A stretch of DNA of 64,000 nucleotides from Rhizopus arrhizus (GCA_024220505.1 JAKZZE010000012.1:310001-374000), one strand, 5' to 3'; positions 22,007 through 33,411 are shown, counted from the stretch's first letter. Numbers and translations: made by a program. Notes: generated by a model from the letters alone, not told the origin.

Positions 22007-22846
22007 TTTGCGCACCGACTTGGACCTGGCTCAACAGCGCATTGCAGAACTTGAAGCCCAGGTATCTACCGAAGCCATCCCCACCTTGGTACTGGATTCC
22101 AAAGTTGCTCAAGGTACCGAAGCATCCAAGTACGCATGTCCCAATACCTCGTTGACTTCATCCACTGAACCACTTTCTTTCGCTGCTGTGGCAACAAAAG
22201 GTAAGGATGTACCCGCACCAAAGAGCAAAGCACCTACACGCCGTCGCAAGACAACTGCTCGTCAAATGGAAGCCATCCACCGCCGCTTTGTCCCTGTCGC
22301 TGCTCATCATGACTATGAGTATGTGTACTTGCCAAGTCGATACCGTGAACCCATATCCAGTCTTCGCAGCAAGCTACATAAGCTTAAAATTAACAACGCT
22401 CGTGTGCTGGATGTTCATTACCCTGACCGTCAAGTGGTTGCTCTTTTGGTGCACACAGAATACACTGCTGATCTGCTTGCTGCCTTTGCCAAAGCCAAGG
22501 TCGAACCAATCCAAGGATTCAATCCTTTGAACCCTGATCTCTTGCGTGATCCCAAGTTTGCTGATTTATCTGAATCTGACCGTGCTATCAAATGCACAGA
22601 AGTACATCAAGCTCGCCTTGTCCGTGCTTTACAACACATCCGTGAGTCTGTCCGCCCTGCTGTTGCTCGTTCCTTCTTTGTGAAGAACTGGATCACCCTT
22701 GATCAGCACAAAGAAGTTGTACCTACCGTCACCCGTGCTGCTAGAACCACTGGATCGACCCAAGATGCCACGATGGAAGAAATCCATAGCACATTCAGCA
22801 CTACAGAACTTGATCCTCTCGATGTCGGTGAATCGACCTCATCCCA

Positions 22847-25800
22847 ATGATGAGTGTCTCACCTATTGAAGATTTAAATATGCCTATGCCCAACCAAGAT
22901 ACCCGTACTTGTACAAAAAACAACAATATGCTTACTATGGCCCTGTGGAATGCCAATGGCTGTAATCGCTACACTGTTGATCAAACCACCAATTCGCTCC
23001 TTACATCGTCACTCATTTTTATTACTGAAACCTGGTTGTTATCTCCACTCAGGCTTATGACTTCATGGCAACAATACCATACCTATGGCATACCGCTTGA
23101 GGGTCAAAGTCGAGGACAGATGGGCATCAGTCTACTTGTCAATCCTGATTGTCCCTATCCAGTTACTCACTTTCCCTCTGACAATCCTTATGTGCTCAGC
23201 TGTCAAGTCTCTACCTTGCTTGTTCACTGTGTCTATCTACCGCCATCGCTCTCTGACCTCGAAGCAATGGATATACTCGATGGACTTCCTCACCAAACAC
23301 ATCCGTCACAGACCAACATGATTGTGTGCGGTGACTTTAACGCTCGACACCAACACCTTCTTGGTGATTCAAGAACTACCACTCGTGGCATCAAGTTGTT
23401 CAGCTGGATCCTGGAGAATGGAATGACCTGTTGGAATACTCAACTGGCCTATGGTATCCCAACCTATTGTGCTCAAGGCCGTGTCAATACTACCACCGGT
23501 GAACACTTCAACAGTGTCATCGACTTGTTTCTCAGTTCACAACAACTGGTGAATTCTAAGATGCTTGTACATGAAGACCTCTCTCTTGGTTCAGACCATC
23601 ATCCTGTGTCGTTGTCCTGTGCCTTGCCTCCACCACCGCTACCGCCTGCTCATCCTCGTCGTTTATGGAATCTGAGTAGACTGACCGAGCCTGACTGCCT
23701 CTATGTTGACCTCTTCCGGGACCGTATCCAACCGTTTCGTGAATGCTTGACAACATATGCATCATCTAGCAACAGCACAGCACCCGACATGGATCTCCTT
23801 GCCAACGAGTTGACTTCCATCATTCACTCTTGTCTGGATGACTCTGTCGGTCAAAAGAAGCCTCGTGGTTCTGGCAATGCCTGGTTCTGGACTGATGATC
23901 TTCAAGCTCTGTTTGACCGTCGTGAACAAGCCCGTCGCAAGTGGAAAAGAACCGTTGGTATCAACAAAGTACTTCGATGGCAAGAATATGAAGTTGCTGC
24001 CCATAGGTTCAAAAGTGCCCTGTACTGTCGTCGCCGTGCTACTTGGAAGCAATTCTGCGAAACTCTGTCTTCTGGTCCGCTGTCTGATACCACTGCTACA
24101 ATCAAGAGAATTAGACGCAACCGCACATTGTCTCCTTCTTACTCCCATCCGGAGGGTCCCACTGTTGCGGCTACAACCATGGCTAATCACTTGAAGCAAG
24201 TATTCTCTGGCTCGTCATTACCATCGACTAGGTACAATGCACCACCGATCCCCTCTGGTCCTCATTGTCTTGAAGATGATCCGTGTCCAGTGGATATAGA
24301 AACGGTGCGCACTGCACTTCTCAAACGTCTCTCGCGTCGCAAGGCTCCAGGCTGTGATCACCTACGAACAGAGATGCTATTGCCAATTGCTGATGATCTG
24401 GTCCCTGTCCTGACCTTGCTTTTTCGTCTGTGCTGGATATGGTCTGCTGTCCCTGCTGCATGGTGCACTGCTCAAGTGGTCCCGATTTACAAGAAGGGTG
24501 ATCCATTGCAACCAGCAAACTATCGACCGATCAGCCTGACATCGGTATTACGAAAGCTCTTTGAACTGTGCTTACAGACAACTCTTGAAGACACCGCTCC
24601 ACCACTCGACCCAGTCCAAGGCGGCTTCCGTCATAGTCGTAGTGCTCTGGATCAAGCGCTCTGTCTGAATGAGCTCTGTCGGCAGCATGCTATTGATCAT
24701 CATGGTGAACCGCCTGTCTTGGCTTTCTTGGATATCAAGTCTGCTTATGATACCGTTGATCGAGCAATCATATGGCGTGCTCTAGAAACCTACATCTCTC
24801 CTGCTCTACTTGGTCTACTCCAATGTCTGTTTGATAAAGTAAGTATAGAAGTCTTGGTTTCTGGTTTTACCTCTCCTGCCTTCTGGCCAAGAACTGGTGT
24901 GCTTCAAGGTTCAATCCTGTCACCGTTCTTGTATTCGATTTATATCAACAGCCTCCCAGCTCTGCTTCGTTCTGTTAGACTACCAATCTCGGCAAGGTAC
25001 TACAGCTCCAACCCGCAACGTGAATTCGATGGCCTCTGGTTGAACTGTCTACTATATGCTGATGATGTTGTCCTTATAGGAGCACCTGAAGTCATGCCTC
25101 GTCTTCTTAAGGCAGCTGAAGAACATTCTTTCTCCTTGGGTTACCGATGGAATCCTGCCAAGTGCGTGGTGCTCAACTCTGCTTTCTCTCTTGGTGGTCC
25201 CCAACTCAAGTTGTATGGTGATGACATTCCCATCCAATCTACCTTCAACTATCTCGGCGTCCCATTTGATGATACTGGCACCATCGCTACTGGTCTGCTG
25301 ATCCAACGGAATGTTACCTCTGCTGTCTCTGCTATGCGTCGCTTCCTTTTGCCTGTCGGTATCCGCTCTCCTGGCTTCTCTCGCCTTACTGCTACTCGTC
25401 TCTATACTATCTTTATTAGACCTAGATTCGAGTATGGTTTGTGCATCTGCACCTTTTTACAAAAGCAACTGGCTCTACTGGATCGCGCCCAAGATCAGTG
25501 TCTTCGGTTGGCATTCGGTGGTCATCCTCGTGCCTCTACCACGGTGTCCAAGCACTTGACAAGTACTCCATCGATGCATGTACAGGCCCATACTTTGGTA
25601 CTCAAGATGATCATTCGTGTCCACCATCTTCCTGATGATTGTCTGCTTGCCAAGTTGGTTCCCTTTGTCGTTGCTGCACCGATCAAGAACCGTTTCCGAT
25701 GGCCGGCATTGCTGAAGCAGAACCCTTTATGGTCAAACCCTCAGTATACAGGTGGGTATACTTCTGTTGATGATCGCCTCGCGCATCTCTCTACTGATGC

Positions 25801-26350
25801 CCATGTCAAGCAGAGTGTGCTCGCTTACCGCACTGAACTTCTTCACCGCATCCTGGATCGTCCTGATCCACCTGTCCTTCTCTCTGCTTGTCGTCCAAGT
25901 ATTGGCATTGATGGCATGTTCTTTATTCCAATGCTCCTCTCTGACCGTAGTCGCATCCTTCGTTGGCGTATGGGGTGGCTCCCTGCTCGTCCTATCGACT
26001 GTAGCTGTGGTCCGATTCATGCCTCTCGTGCTCATCTCTTGTCCTGTCTCCGTGTTGCTGAAAGATTGAATCTACCTGCTGACATCAAGCCCAATCCTTT
26101 GGATTATGTTCTGAATATGTTGCCAAGGAAACTTCCAGCATATCCATCTGAAGCACTGTTCTCTCGTTGGTCCCTTTGGTGGCCTGTGGTCTGTCAAGTC
26201 CTCCTTGAAATCGAACAGATTTGCCTTCCCGAAGGCACATTTGTTGGATCGTCTATTGACACATCTGGCTCTCTTTTCTTGGACAAGATTCGCCCACTGC
26301 CACTGTCAAGTATAGTCGATTCTTTGTTCTTTGAATCAGTACAAGATTAA
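22847..26350 (+). CDS. LINE A2 ORF2, intact endonuclease/reverse transcriptase (1167 aa)
   Basis: ATG at 22847 overlaps the ORF1 stop (ATGA). The APE-like endonuclease (about residues 25-250) has LWNANG, FITETWLL, CGDFNARHQHLLGD and GSDHHPVSL. RT motifs lie at about 625 (FLDIKSAYDTVDR) and 736 (LLYADDVVLIG), and the final knuckle at about 1051-1066 (CSCGPIHASRAHLLSC). No stop or frameshift is seen; TGG replaces the A1 nonsense codon. The enzyme nicks the target and primes reverse transcription there. Translation from an A2 transcript would rely on a broken upstream ORF1, so the copy is probably not autonomous. Confidence 0.92.
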   Translation: MMSVSPIEDLNMPMPNQDTRTCTKNNNMLTMALWNANGCNRYTVDQTTNSLLTSSLIFITETWLLSPLRLMTSWQQYHTYGIPLEGQSRGQMGISLLVNPDCPYPVTHFPSDNPYVLSCQVSTLLVHCVYLPPSLSDLEAMDILDGLPHQTHPSQTNMIVCGDFNARHQHLLGDSRTTTRGIKLFSWILENGMTCWNTQLAYGIPTYCAQGRVNTTTGEHFNSVIDLFLSSQQLVNSKMLVHEDLSLGSDHHPVSLSCALPPPPLPPAHPRRLWNLSRLTEPDCLYVDLFRDRIQPFRECLTTYASSSNSTAPDMDLLANELTSIIHSCLDDSVGQKKPRGSGNAWFWTDDLQALFDRREQARRKWKRTVGINKVLRWQEYEVAAHRFKSALYCRRRATWKQFCETLSSGPLSDTTATIKRIRRNRTLSPSYSHPEGPTVAATTMANHLKQVFSGSSLPSTRYNAPPIPSGPHCLEDDPCPVDIETVRTALLKRLSRRKAPGCDHLRTEMLLPIADDLVPVLTLLFRLCWIWSAVPAAWCTAQVVPIYKKGDPLQPANYRPISLTSVLRKLFELCLQTTLEDTAPPLDPVQGGFRHSRSALDQALCLNELCRQHAIDHHGEPPVLAFLDIKSAYDTVDRAIIWRALETYISPALLGLLQCLFDKVSIEVLVSGFTSPAFWPRTGVLQGSILSPFLYSIYINSLPALLRSVRLPISARYYSSNPQREFDGLWLNCLLYADDVVLIGAPEVMPRLLKAAEEHSFSLGYRWNPAKCVVLNSAFSLGGPQLKLYGDDIPIQSTFNYLGVPFDDTGTIATGLLIQRNVTSAVSAMRRFLLPVGIRSPGFSRLTATRLYTIFIRPRFEYGLCICTFLQKQLALLDRAQDQCLRLAFGGHPRASTTVSKHLTSTPSMHVQAHTLVLKMIIRVHHLPDDCLLAKLVPFVVAAPIKNRFRWPALLKQNPLWSNPQYTGGYTSVDDRLAHLSTDAHVKQSVLAYRTELLHRILDRPDPPVLLSACRPSIGIDGMFFIPMLLSDRSRILRWRMGWLPARPIDCSCGPIHASRAHLLSCLRVAERLNLPADIKPNPLDYVLNMLPRKLPAYPSEALFSRWSLWWPVVCQVLLEIEQICLPEGTFVGSSIDTSGSLFLDKIRPLPLSSIVDSLFFESVQD

Positions 26351-26545
26351 CGATTGTTAATTGCCGTCAACATCTCTCTTTGTTTACTTTGCCTTTTCTT
26401 TTTTCTCTAGCTATGTCTAGTTTTTTTATTTCATAACTCTTATTACTCTTTTATCTTGTTTTATCTTTTCTAAAAGTTATTGCACCTCATGGCGAGACAC
26501 ATACTGTAACGTCTCCTTGCCATTCAATAAACAAAAATCTTTTAT

Positions 26546-26570
26546 CTGTGCTAAACGGGCGCCTTTCTTT
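26546..26570 (+). repeat. 25-bp junction motif, end of the LINE array
   Basis: Complete motif at the right edge of A2. It is followed by TGATATGTGC and unrelated sequence, so this is the right boundary of the tandem array. Confidence 0.85.
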
Positions 26571-28937
26571 TGATATGTGCTATATTAACCAGGGCCGCCT
26601 CTTTTTCTCAAACGAATACTGCCAATAATTGGTGATTTTCAACATTGTCAATCATTTCCAACATCAAAAAATAAACGTTTTGCATAATTTTGAATAAATG
26701 AAAAAAATTAAAATGCTCTGTATTGCACCTTTTTGAACTTTGAAGAAAGATTTAAGTGCGAGAAAAATAAAGAGATTTAACAATGGTATTATTTTATTTG
26801 TGATGTAAATATCCATAAAGTTATTCATATTTTAAAAAAGTGTCTTTTTTTTTTCAAATAGTCTTTTTTGGACAGCCTGTTCCCCTCTATCGTTGAAAGA
26901 CCGATATCTTCTTTTTTTTATTTTTGAGGGCAAAATGCGGAAATCAAAAGCACATTGTGATTACTTTGAACAAAAGAATACATATTAGGAAGGCAGTCTG
27001 TGATCTTTAGCTTAGTTCATTTGAAGTGTGTAATAGAACGTAACAAAATAGTTGTGTTTGGGGAAAAAAAAAGAAGCTGAATAATTAAAAGTAAAAAAAA
27101 AAAATGACCTTGTTAAAAAAAAAGAGAGCATTGCAATAAAAGGTTCCTTATTCAAATGAAAACAATAATCTAACAGTAAACATGTTTTATAAAAATACAA
27201 ATGCTTTTACATTATAACAAAATACGTGTATATTCTAAAAAGAATAAAAAGTAAAGAAGCTCTGTTCACATTTTATTACGAGGCAGTTGTAATTAACAAA
27301 TACAAGCACAGGGTTTTTGTTTTTGAAGTAAACAGATTACTTTATTATTTTTTATGACATACAAATAAAAGAATATATGTTTTTAAGCTTATACTGGTTC
27401 ATTACTTACTTTATATTTGCACATGGGTGTAATTTGCCATTAGCCATTAGAAATGTTAACATTGCCAAATTCCTTTATCAAAAAGAACTTTTCAGCAATA
27501 AGCAACAATACAAGTTTGATATTCTTGTAGTTTTATCGTGCTGGAAAGAACAACTTTGCTCATGAGGTTCATGTTCGTCATCCGTTTGTGTCCCATTAAA
27601 AATCCTTAATATAAAAAGAAAAAAAAAGAAAAACGACGTTAGACCTGGTATTATTTTTGTTGTTACTGTTAAGGATACATAAGATTATAGTCACTTTATT
27701 TTAGTAAAAGGAATCAAATATGATCCTGAATAATATGTTGACATAACTTGGAATCATTTATAACATTATTCCCAACACAGATCAATAAAATACTTTGATT
27801 AGATTTTTATATTAAGCTTTATTCATATTAACTTCACATAGTCAAATAAGATGACATGGTTGTAATATAGTTTATTGATAATATGAGCATGTTGAATATG
27901 GAATGGCGATTACTTACCGGATCATCCTTAATCATGAAAACATTTATCCTGACTGAGATATTATTGTTAGCAATGATATCCAATCACGGAATTAAAGATC
28001 TTTATATTCATCCGTACCGTCTCCTTAAATAGTTATATCTGAAACCATCTCAATAGCATAATTGACAATACAAGCTAGGAACAGGCTAAACTAATAATTA
28101 GAAATAGTAATCATCTATTCTGTTCTAATTCTTTATCGGCATCATGTCTATAAATACTCTCACTTTTTACATGTAGAATCGAAAATCAATAGTTATCTTA
28201 ATAAAGAGATACCAAATTCTAACAGTATTTCTTTATCTTTGTTGTTATAATATTTTTTTACTTAAAACTCTCCTTTCCTAAACAATTACAGCGAAGATTT
28301 AAATGAGAGAGATTTTGCTAAGGCTACATATTATGTTAAGATCAGGAATGAATATTACCTCAATATAACGACTTTTTGTTTTACTGTTTCATATCACCTA
28401 TTAATTATTGCTTTAAAGCGATAACAATTATATTAATGCTATATAGAATATTTTAAAGATGGATTTGGAGCTTCAATATTAATTTATTATGCCAATGATG
28501 ATATTGTTGAAAATAAAAGATAATAATCTAAAATAGAATTAAAGACCATGCTTAAGCCACAAGTAGGAAGGTGGATAAAATACGATAAAATACGATAAAA
28601 TAAATATAGAAAGATTAAAGAGACTTATTTTGCAACATAGCTAACTTATTCCTTCATAATCTTAGCCCTTAAATCAGAAGCTTATGATGTAAGCAGAGCT
28701 TAGAAATATATTTGTCAGTTGTCTATTATGCTCATATGTATATATACAATAGATCGTGATGACCGAATAAAGATTAAAGGAAAACAAAAACCCCAAAAAA
28801 AAAAAAAAAAAAAAAAAATAAAAATAAAAAAAAAAAAAAGTTGAATTTTATTCAATGTTTAAAATTCTATAAAAGTATATACAAGAATATGAATATGTGT
28901 ATATGTACAAGGATATATAAAATACAAAAAATGGGTT
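26571..28937. other. AT-rich intergenic sequence (2.4 kb)
   Basis: No gene I can support. It has short ORFs only, several A or T runs and a short GATAAAATAC tandem near 28578-28605. A homopolymer-rich stretch (28796-28840) precedes the next gene's 3' end. Confidence 0.6.
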
Positions 28938-29240
28938 CTACAGAAGCCAGCTATACACTTTCTTGAACAATTTATTGCTGCCGATTTCTTGCTGACGGGA
29001 AAGTTTTCTTTTTAATTTAGGAAACTTGACAAGAAAAGAGGACGGCTTCTTTATCAGATCATCTTCTGCCAATTCAAGCTCTAATTGAGAGTCATCCCAT
29101 CGTCTGATAGAATCTGAATGTCTTTTGAGATGATACGATGTGCGTGGTGATGATAAATTACTGTTTTCGCCTGAAGTTGTAGTTGAAAAAGAAAGAGATG
29201 GCATAGACCGATGATGTTTATGTTTTGGTGCTTCTTGCAT
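28938..29240 (-). CDS. Hypothetical protein, 100 aa, basic and serine-rich
   Basis: I do not recognise a family. The protein has a Ser/His/Arg-rich N-terminal half (KHKHHRSMPSLSFSTTTSG) and a basic C-terminal half (LVKFPKLKRKLSRQQ) ending in SWLL, with no membrane segment. Serine/arginine patches could be kinase targets. It is supported mainly by higher GC and codon-like composition than the surrounding AT-rich DNA. It could also be the last exon of a longer gene, although an ATG and a plausible upstream leader are present. Confidence 0.45.
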   Translation of the reverse strand: MQEAPKHKHHRSMPSLSFSTTTSGENSNLSSPRTSYHLKRHSDSIRRWDDSQLELELAEDDLIKKPSSFLVKFPKLKRKLSRQQEIGSNKLFKKVYSWLL

Positions 29241-30170
29241 TGTGTAAAAAAGTAACTCACAGAAGAGAAAGGGAGAAAAAAAAAGAGGTTTTTATGTAAA
29301 AACGCAAAGCGACCTTATGTTACACGTGTAGGCCCCCTTTGCGTTTGCACAGCACGTGTCGGACAGTGTAGCACTTTATTTTCTGAACACTGGAAAAAAA
29401 ACAAAGTCTAGGTTGCTGAGATAAAATGAAAAACATGAGAGAAAAAAAGAAAAACAACAAAAAGACCTTGTCAGTAAAAGAAAGCTGTTGGATACTTTTT
29501 TTTTGTTTTTTATTTTACAATAAAAAAGCCAACATAAATTTATTTATTTTCTTAATATTCTCATATAATATACAGTTTGAAACACATGGTAGGAACGTCA
29601 AATTACTTATCGGCATCAAAATTATCATTTCCGCATAAAGTAACCAAGGACCTCTCTTGTTATTATTAATTGCCTTTTTCACTACTTTTGTATCAATTAA
29701 ATTGGGGAGAAGGGGGTCCATATGTTATTAACTCGCATCTAGAATCAATTGAGCCTTAAAAATAATATTTGCAATGTTTTATAATTTTTTATCAATTGTT
29801 ATATACAATAAAAGCTATGCAAAATCGTGTCTAATGTTGCCCAAAAAAAGTAAAGTTTAAAAAGAAAAGGCAATAAAAATCACCAAATTTGTACATATAT
29901 TGTTGGCTTCAATTTACTTTACATACTTTTTCATTAAAATGTGTGCATATGAATGTGTAATCTTGCAAACGTATTAAATATATTTGGTTTATTTACCAAT
30001 GTTTAAATTATGTAATTTATAAAAAATGGGAAATTTAGTTTCATTGTTTAAAAGAAAGCTTATTCAGAAATAGATGAGAAATAGACAGGTGGAGTAGAAA
30101 GGGTATACGTCGTACAACTTTATATAAGCACATGTTTTTTTTAAAGGGAATATCCAAATATTTCACTCTT
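29241..30170. other. Intergenic, no gene seen
   Basis: AT-rich sequence between two minus-strand genes. It probably holds the promoter of the 100-aa gene (29241-29400) and the 3' region of the PEX11-like gene. Both strands have ORFs under 70 codons without family resemblance. Confidence 0.55.
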
Positions 30171-30964
30171 CTAATAATTTTTAAGCCATAACTTATATGC
30201 TGCTAGTAAACCACTAAAAAACCCAGACCATGCTTGAGCACTTGAGGAATAAGAAGGGTTCCATATATCGCAGGCTAATAGAATGAATAAGAAACTATAT
30301 AAATAGTAGCAATATATGACTTACCACAGAAAATACCATCCATAAATAATTTAACAATCGATATTTCAGTAATAAATATCTTTTGTAGCTTTTGCTGAAT
30401 TTCACCTTGAGACACATCCGTTACTATTGCTTCATCCTTTTTACATAATTCTCTTTGCTGCTTTCTTAGCAAAGTAACATTCTCCTTAACATCATTTAAT
30501 ATTCCAATAAACCAACAATAAGCTGATATAATCTCAGCCCGTGTACCAATTTTTTTGTTCACTAATCCAAGCTTATAAAAGCAAAACACATCGTCCGAAA
30601 TATCATTCACTATTTCATTCAGTAGAAAAAAAGTGGTCTTTGGCGAATCCTTCCAAGGTGAGATCTCTCTCATAGGCCCTATCGCATTACCAAGTCTCAA
30701 CACTTTGCGTGTGATGGAGAATTGACTGGTGATAGTTGACCAGTGTTTGGCTTGAGCCCATTTGTAATGCATCAAGATCTTTATAAAATATTGAATCGTT
30801 TTCATCATCTTGTCTCTGCCATCCAATAGTTTCAATAGCTTTTGTATGGTTGCTGCCCATTTAATTATTTCTATTTGTTTATTGGTTAATTTTTGTTTGT
30901 CATAGCATGTTTCTGGCTCAGGCGGAGGTGTTGGTGTAGGAAGTACTTGAAGTTGATTTTGCAT
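30171..30964 (-). CDS. PEX11: PEX11-like peroxisomal membrane protein (247 aa, 2 exons)
   Basis: Exons are 30325-30964 and 30171-30274; the 50-bp intron (GTAAGT...TATTAG) is phase 1 and the joined frame closes exactly at TAG. PEX11 proteins elongate and divide peroxisomes, acting at the peroxisomal membrane. Family features are an N-terminal helical part with KTIQYFIKIL and RKVLRLGNAIGPM, a central helical region (FFLLNEIVNDISDDVFCFYKLGL) and a C-terminal GLLAAYKLWLKN tail, encoded by the second exon. Length matches the family (about 230-260 aa). A proline-rich run (PTPTPPPEPE) lies near the start. It resembles the PEX11C/gamma type; subtype is uncertain. Confidence 0.8.
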
Positions 30965-32365
30965 TATTTAACGAAAAAGAAAGTGAAAAAAAAAGAGTGC
31001 CTGAAAGAGACGGGGAGACCATGTAATAAATTGTCTTGAGCCTAATGATTCCGAGGTACCTTTGTTTCCGCGGAAAGCAATTGGTTCCAAAAAAAATTGT
31101 AAATCAGCTCTCCCCCCTTTTTATCGAATAGCAGAATTGAAATAATGCTATCTTAGTAACGAACATATTTACTTGTTAATAATGGCTATTAAAAGTTTCT
31201 TTGTCCATAAGATGAGCCTTTATAATTAAAAAAAAAGGGAATGTGTATGCATACGTATGACGATGTGCTCCTTTAATAAATTAAGATTTACTTTCCTTAG
31301 TTGACTTGTCAATATTAAAGGCAAGCATTTTTTTTTTTGTAATTCTTTATTCTTTGTCAAAATAAAAAGAGATGTTGTAGATGATACAAGTAATATTGAT
31401 CGAGTATGATTTATATGAAAATTTTTTCAAATATATGCCTGTGATTATCGTTACAGTTAAAGAAACTAGGTTGGGCCAATGAAAATTTTTTTTCATTGGC
31501 CCCTACCTAGTTTTTTGCACTGCAATTTTATTTCCCAAAATTTGGCTCAGTTTGAGAATTTATAGAGCTGGATTTCTACCCTATTTTTTCTCTCTCTTGT
31601 ACTATTTATTATATCAGCAAAGAATGTTTTTATGTAAGCCTCTAAAGAATAAGTTCCTTTATTCAATTGCTTATTAAATAAGACATCAGTCAAACACCAT
31701 CTAATCATATACTTTTATTACTCCTTTAAATATTATTTTTGCTATATTATTGGTTCTTTATCCTTGGGTAAAGCTTCATAATGATAGAATGAAAATAAAA
31801 ATTAGAGTTCTTTCTTAATCTCACACTATTGTTATTCTTGCTGTATTTTCTCAGTACTTTGATTTACTATGATACTCATCATAACAACGTAAATGATAAA
31901 TTGAGTTGTAGGTTAGATTCAATATTAAAGAAGCATAACCAATAGTACGTTGAACTATGGACAAACCAAGTATATGTACAAAATAACATTGTTGTTCATT
32001 TTTCTATTATAATTAGTGTGTTGATATGGTAAAATAACAGGTACTGCCTGTTGAATTCCAATACTCTAGCTATACTATTAAATTCTGGGTTTTATTATTT
32101 TTTTGTATTTTTTTAAAATTTTATGGCAATGAGCATGTAGCAACGAAGTGTGCAATGTTGCCCGAGCCAGTTATGAATGTAAGAGAATAAAAAACCTTCT
32201 TAGAGGACAAGGAGGGAAAAAAGAGAAAGAAAAGGAAAAAGAAAAGAGCAAATTATTTGAAATATGAATAAATATAAGAGGAGGAAGAAAGAAAAAGTAA
32301 ATAGAAACAAAAATTTAATACAAACCAGGTCAAGTACCAGAAAGACTCACACTATTACTTGGATA
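30965..32365. other. Intergenic with one perfect-looking hairpin
   Basis: No gene seen in 1.4 kb of AT-rich DNA. The one structured item is the inverted repeat at 31463-31513, listed separately. Confidence 0.55.
31463..31513. repeat. 51-bp near-perfect inverted repeat
   Basis: Left arm AAACTAGGT-T-GGGCCAATGAAAA pairs with the right arm TTTTCATTGGCCC-CT-ACCTAGTTT over 22 of about 24 positions, with a loop of only a few T. It could be two fused transposon ends or a transcriptional hairpin. No gene ends here. Confidence 0.65.
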
Positions 32366-33345
32366 ACTAATTCAATAGCTTGACACCAGGATCAACAGGA
32401 GGAGGAGGGCATTCATCATGAAAATAATAATCCAGTTCATGGAGAATCGTACATAGGATAGGCCATAGAGTAAACCAGCTATGAGAAGCAGTAGGACGAG
32501 GTTTATGTAATGGTAGCAAATTAAGAAGGAAAGAGATTGGATCTTCAATTGAGCGAGGCAAGTACAGACGATGATGAACATTTAGATAGTCAAAAGCATG
32601 TCGACGGCTTCAGTTATGATAAGGATGGAAGATGCATTCTTTAGGTTTACCACCAGGTAGCCAACCAAGACGCCAGCGAAGAACACGACTACGTTCAGAG
32701 CAAGTCATCGGTAACCAAAGGATAGGATCCACTTGGATAGTAGGGCGAGTAGAGGATAACAGGATGGAATCAGAGTTATTACGTAGATTTTGAAATTGAT
32801 CAGCTAAGAATTTGGTGCGAAGAGAGAGAAATTTCTTTTTATCTAAAGTATCAAGGATTGGTCCACAGAGATTTCCACATTGGAGTATTAGTCAGTTTGT
32901 ACCAGTGAGAGCGGCTAGTTGAAGATTGAATATATGGCAGCAGATGAGCAAGAAGAGTATCATCAGGTAAATGAGTACTACGAAAAAGATACTGGGCTTG
33001 AAGGACTGCAACACGAGTTTGCATCGATGGGAGATTGACCAGATGAAGCATGGCTTGAACTGAAGACCTAGAATGACCGCCGAAGATACGTCTAATGCAT
33101 TGGTTTTGGAAAATATCAAGTTGATGGATTAATTTAGTTGTGAGAGGACTAATCGCAAGACCATAATCTAATTGAGCACGGACCATTTGGCTGTAAAAAC
33201 GACAGCTAATAAAGGTGGAAAACCTTTAGAATTGAGACCAATAGCAGCAAGTTGGTACATTGTGAGAGATACCTTATTGATATTGTGTTGGATCATAGCA
33301 GGATAGTCTATTAGTCCACCAGGTTTGATAGGTATACCCAGTATG
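32362..33345 (-). pseudogene. Old LINE relic (ORF2 C-terminal third)
   Basis: On the minus strand the translation follows LINE ORF2 from just after the RT core to the C-terminus: LGIPIKPGGLIDYPAM, then MVRAQLDYGLAIS, CIRRIFGGHSRSS, LRWRLGWLPGG, and the C-terminal PRSIEDPISFLLNLLP. Several frame changes (near 33190 and 32850) and a stop near 32608 break it. Sequence differs strongly from A and B, so it belongs to a third, older family. A decayed Tc1/mariner-like element begins next to its broken end. Confidence 0.8.
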
Positions 33346-33350
33346 AGCTG

Positions 33351-33411
33351 AAAAAATAAACGGCAACTTCCAAAAAATAAATGGCGGTTACCTAAAAACA
33401 AACGGGACTAC
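33351..33411 (+). repeat. Left terminal iterated motifs
   Basis: Three units of 20-21 bp in tandem, of pattern (A/T)AAAAA(T/C)AAA(C/T)GG...CC. They match inverted units at 35700-35790. Confidence 0.55.

Larger units (their letters stand above)
11623..22850 (+). pseudogene. LINE A2 ORF1, broken by a frameshift and two insertions
   Basis: Starts at ATG 11623 like A1. One T is missing near 11717 relative to A1 (CTTGTCAACC against CTTGTTCAACC), which shifts the frame about 30 codons in. The chromovirus then interrupts it at 11825, and the CACTA-ended element at 18085 replaces the 103 bp that in A1 encode the coiled coil (A1 2607-2709). The C-terminal part at 22007-22850 is intact and ends in the ATGA overlap with ORF2. 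It cannot make full ORF1 protein. Confidence 0.88.
11407..26570 (+). mobile_element. LINE family A, copy A2 (interrupted by two other elements)
   Basis: Element sequence lies in three blocks: 11407-11824 (5' UTR and start of ORF1), 17841-18084 (middle of ORF1) and 22007-26570 (rest of ORF1, ORF2, 3' UTR, motif). The gaps hold a chromovirus and a CACTA-ended element. Relative to A1 it is collinear except for 103 bp of ORF1 missing at the CACTA-ended insertion. Confidence 0.9.

Noticed and set aside
18079..22012. 3-bp target duplication around the CACTA-ended element
   Set aside because: Flanks are GTA on the left and TTT on the right; shifting the border by a base does not give a match.
27377..27565. 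62-codon plus-strand ORF in the intergenic region
   Set aside because: Hydrophobic AT-driven composition, no family resemblance, no splice-supported extension.
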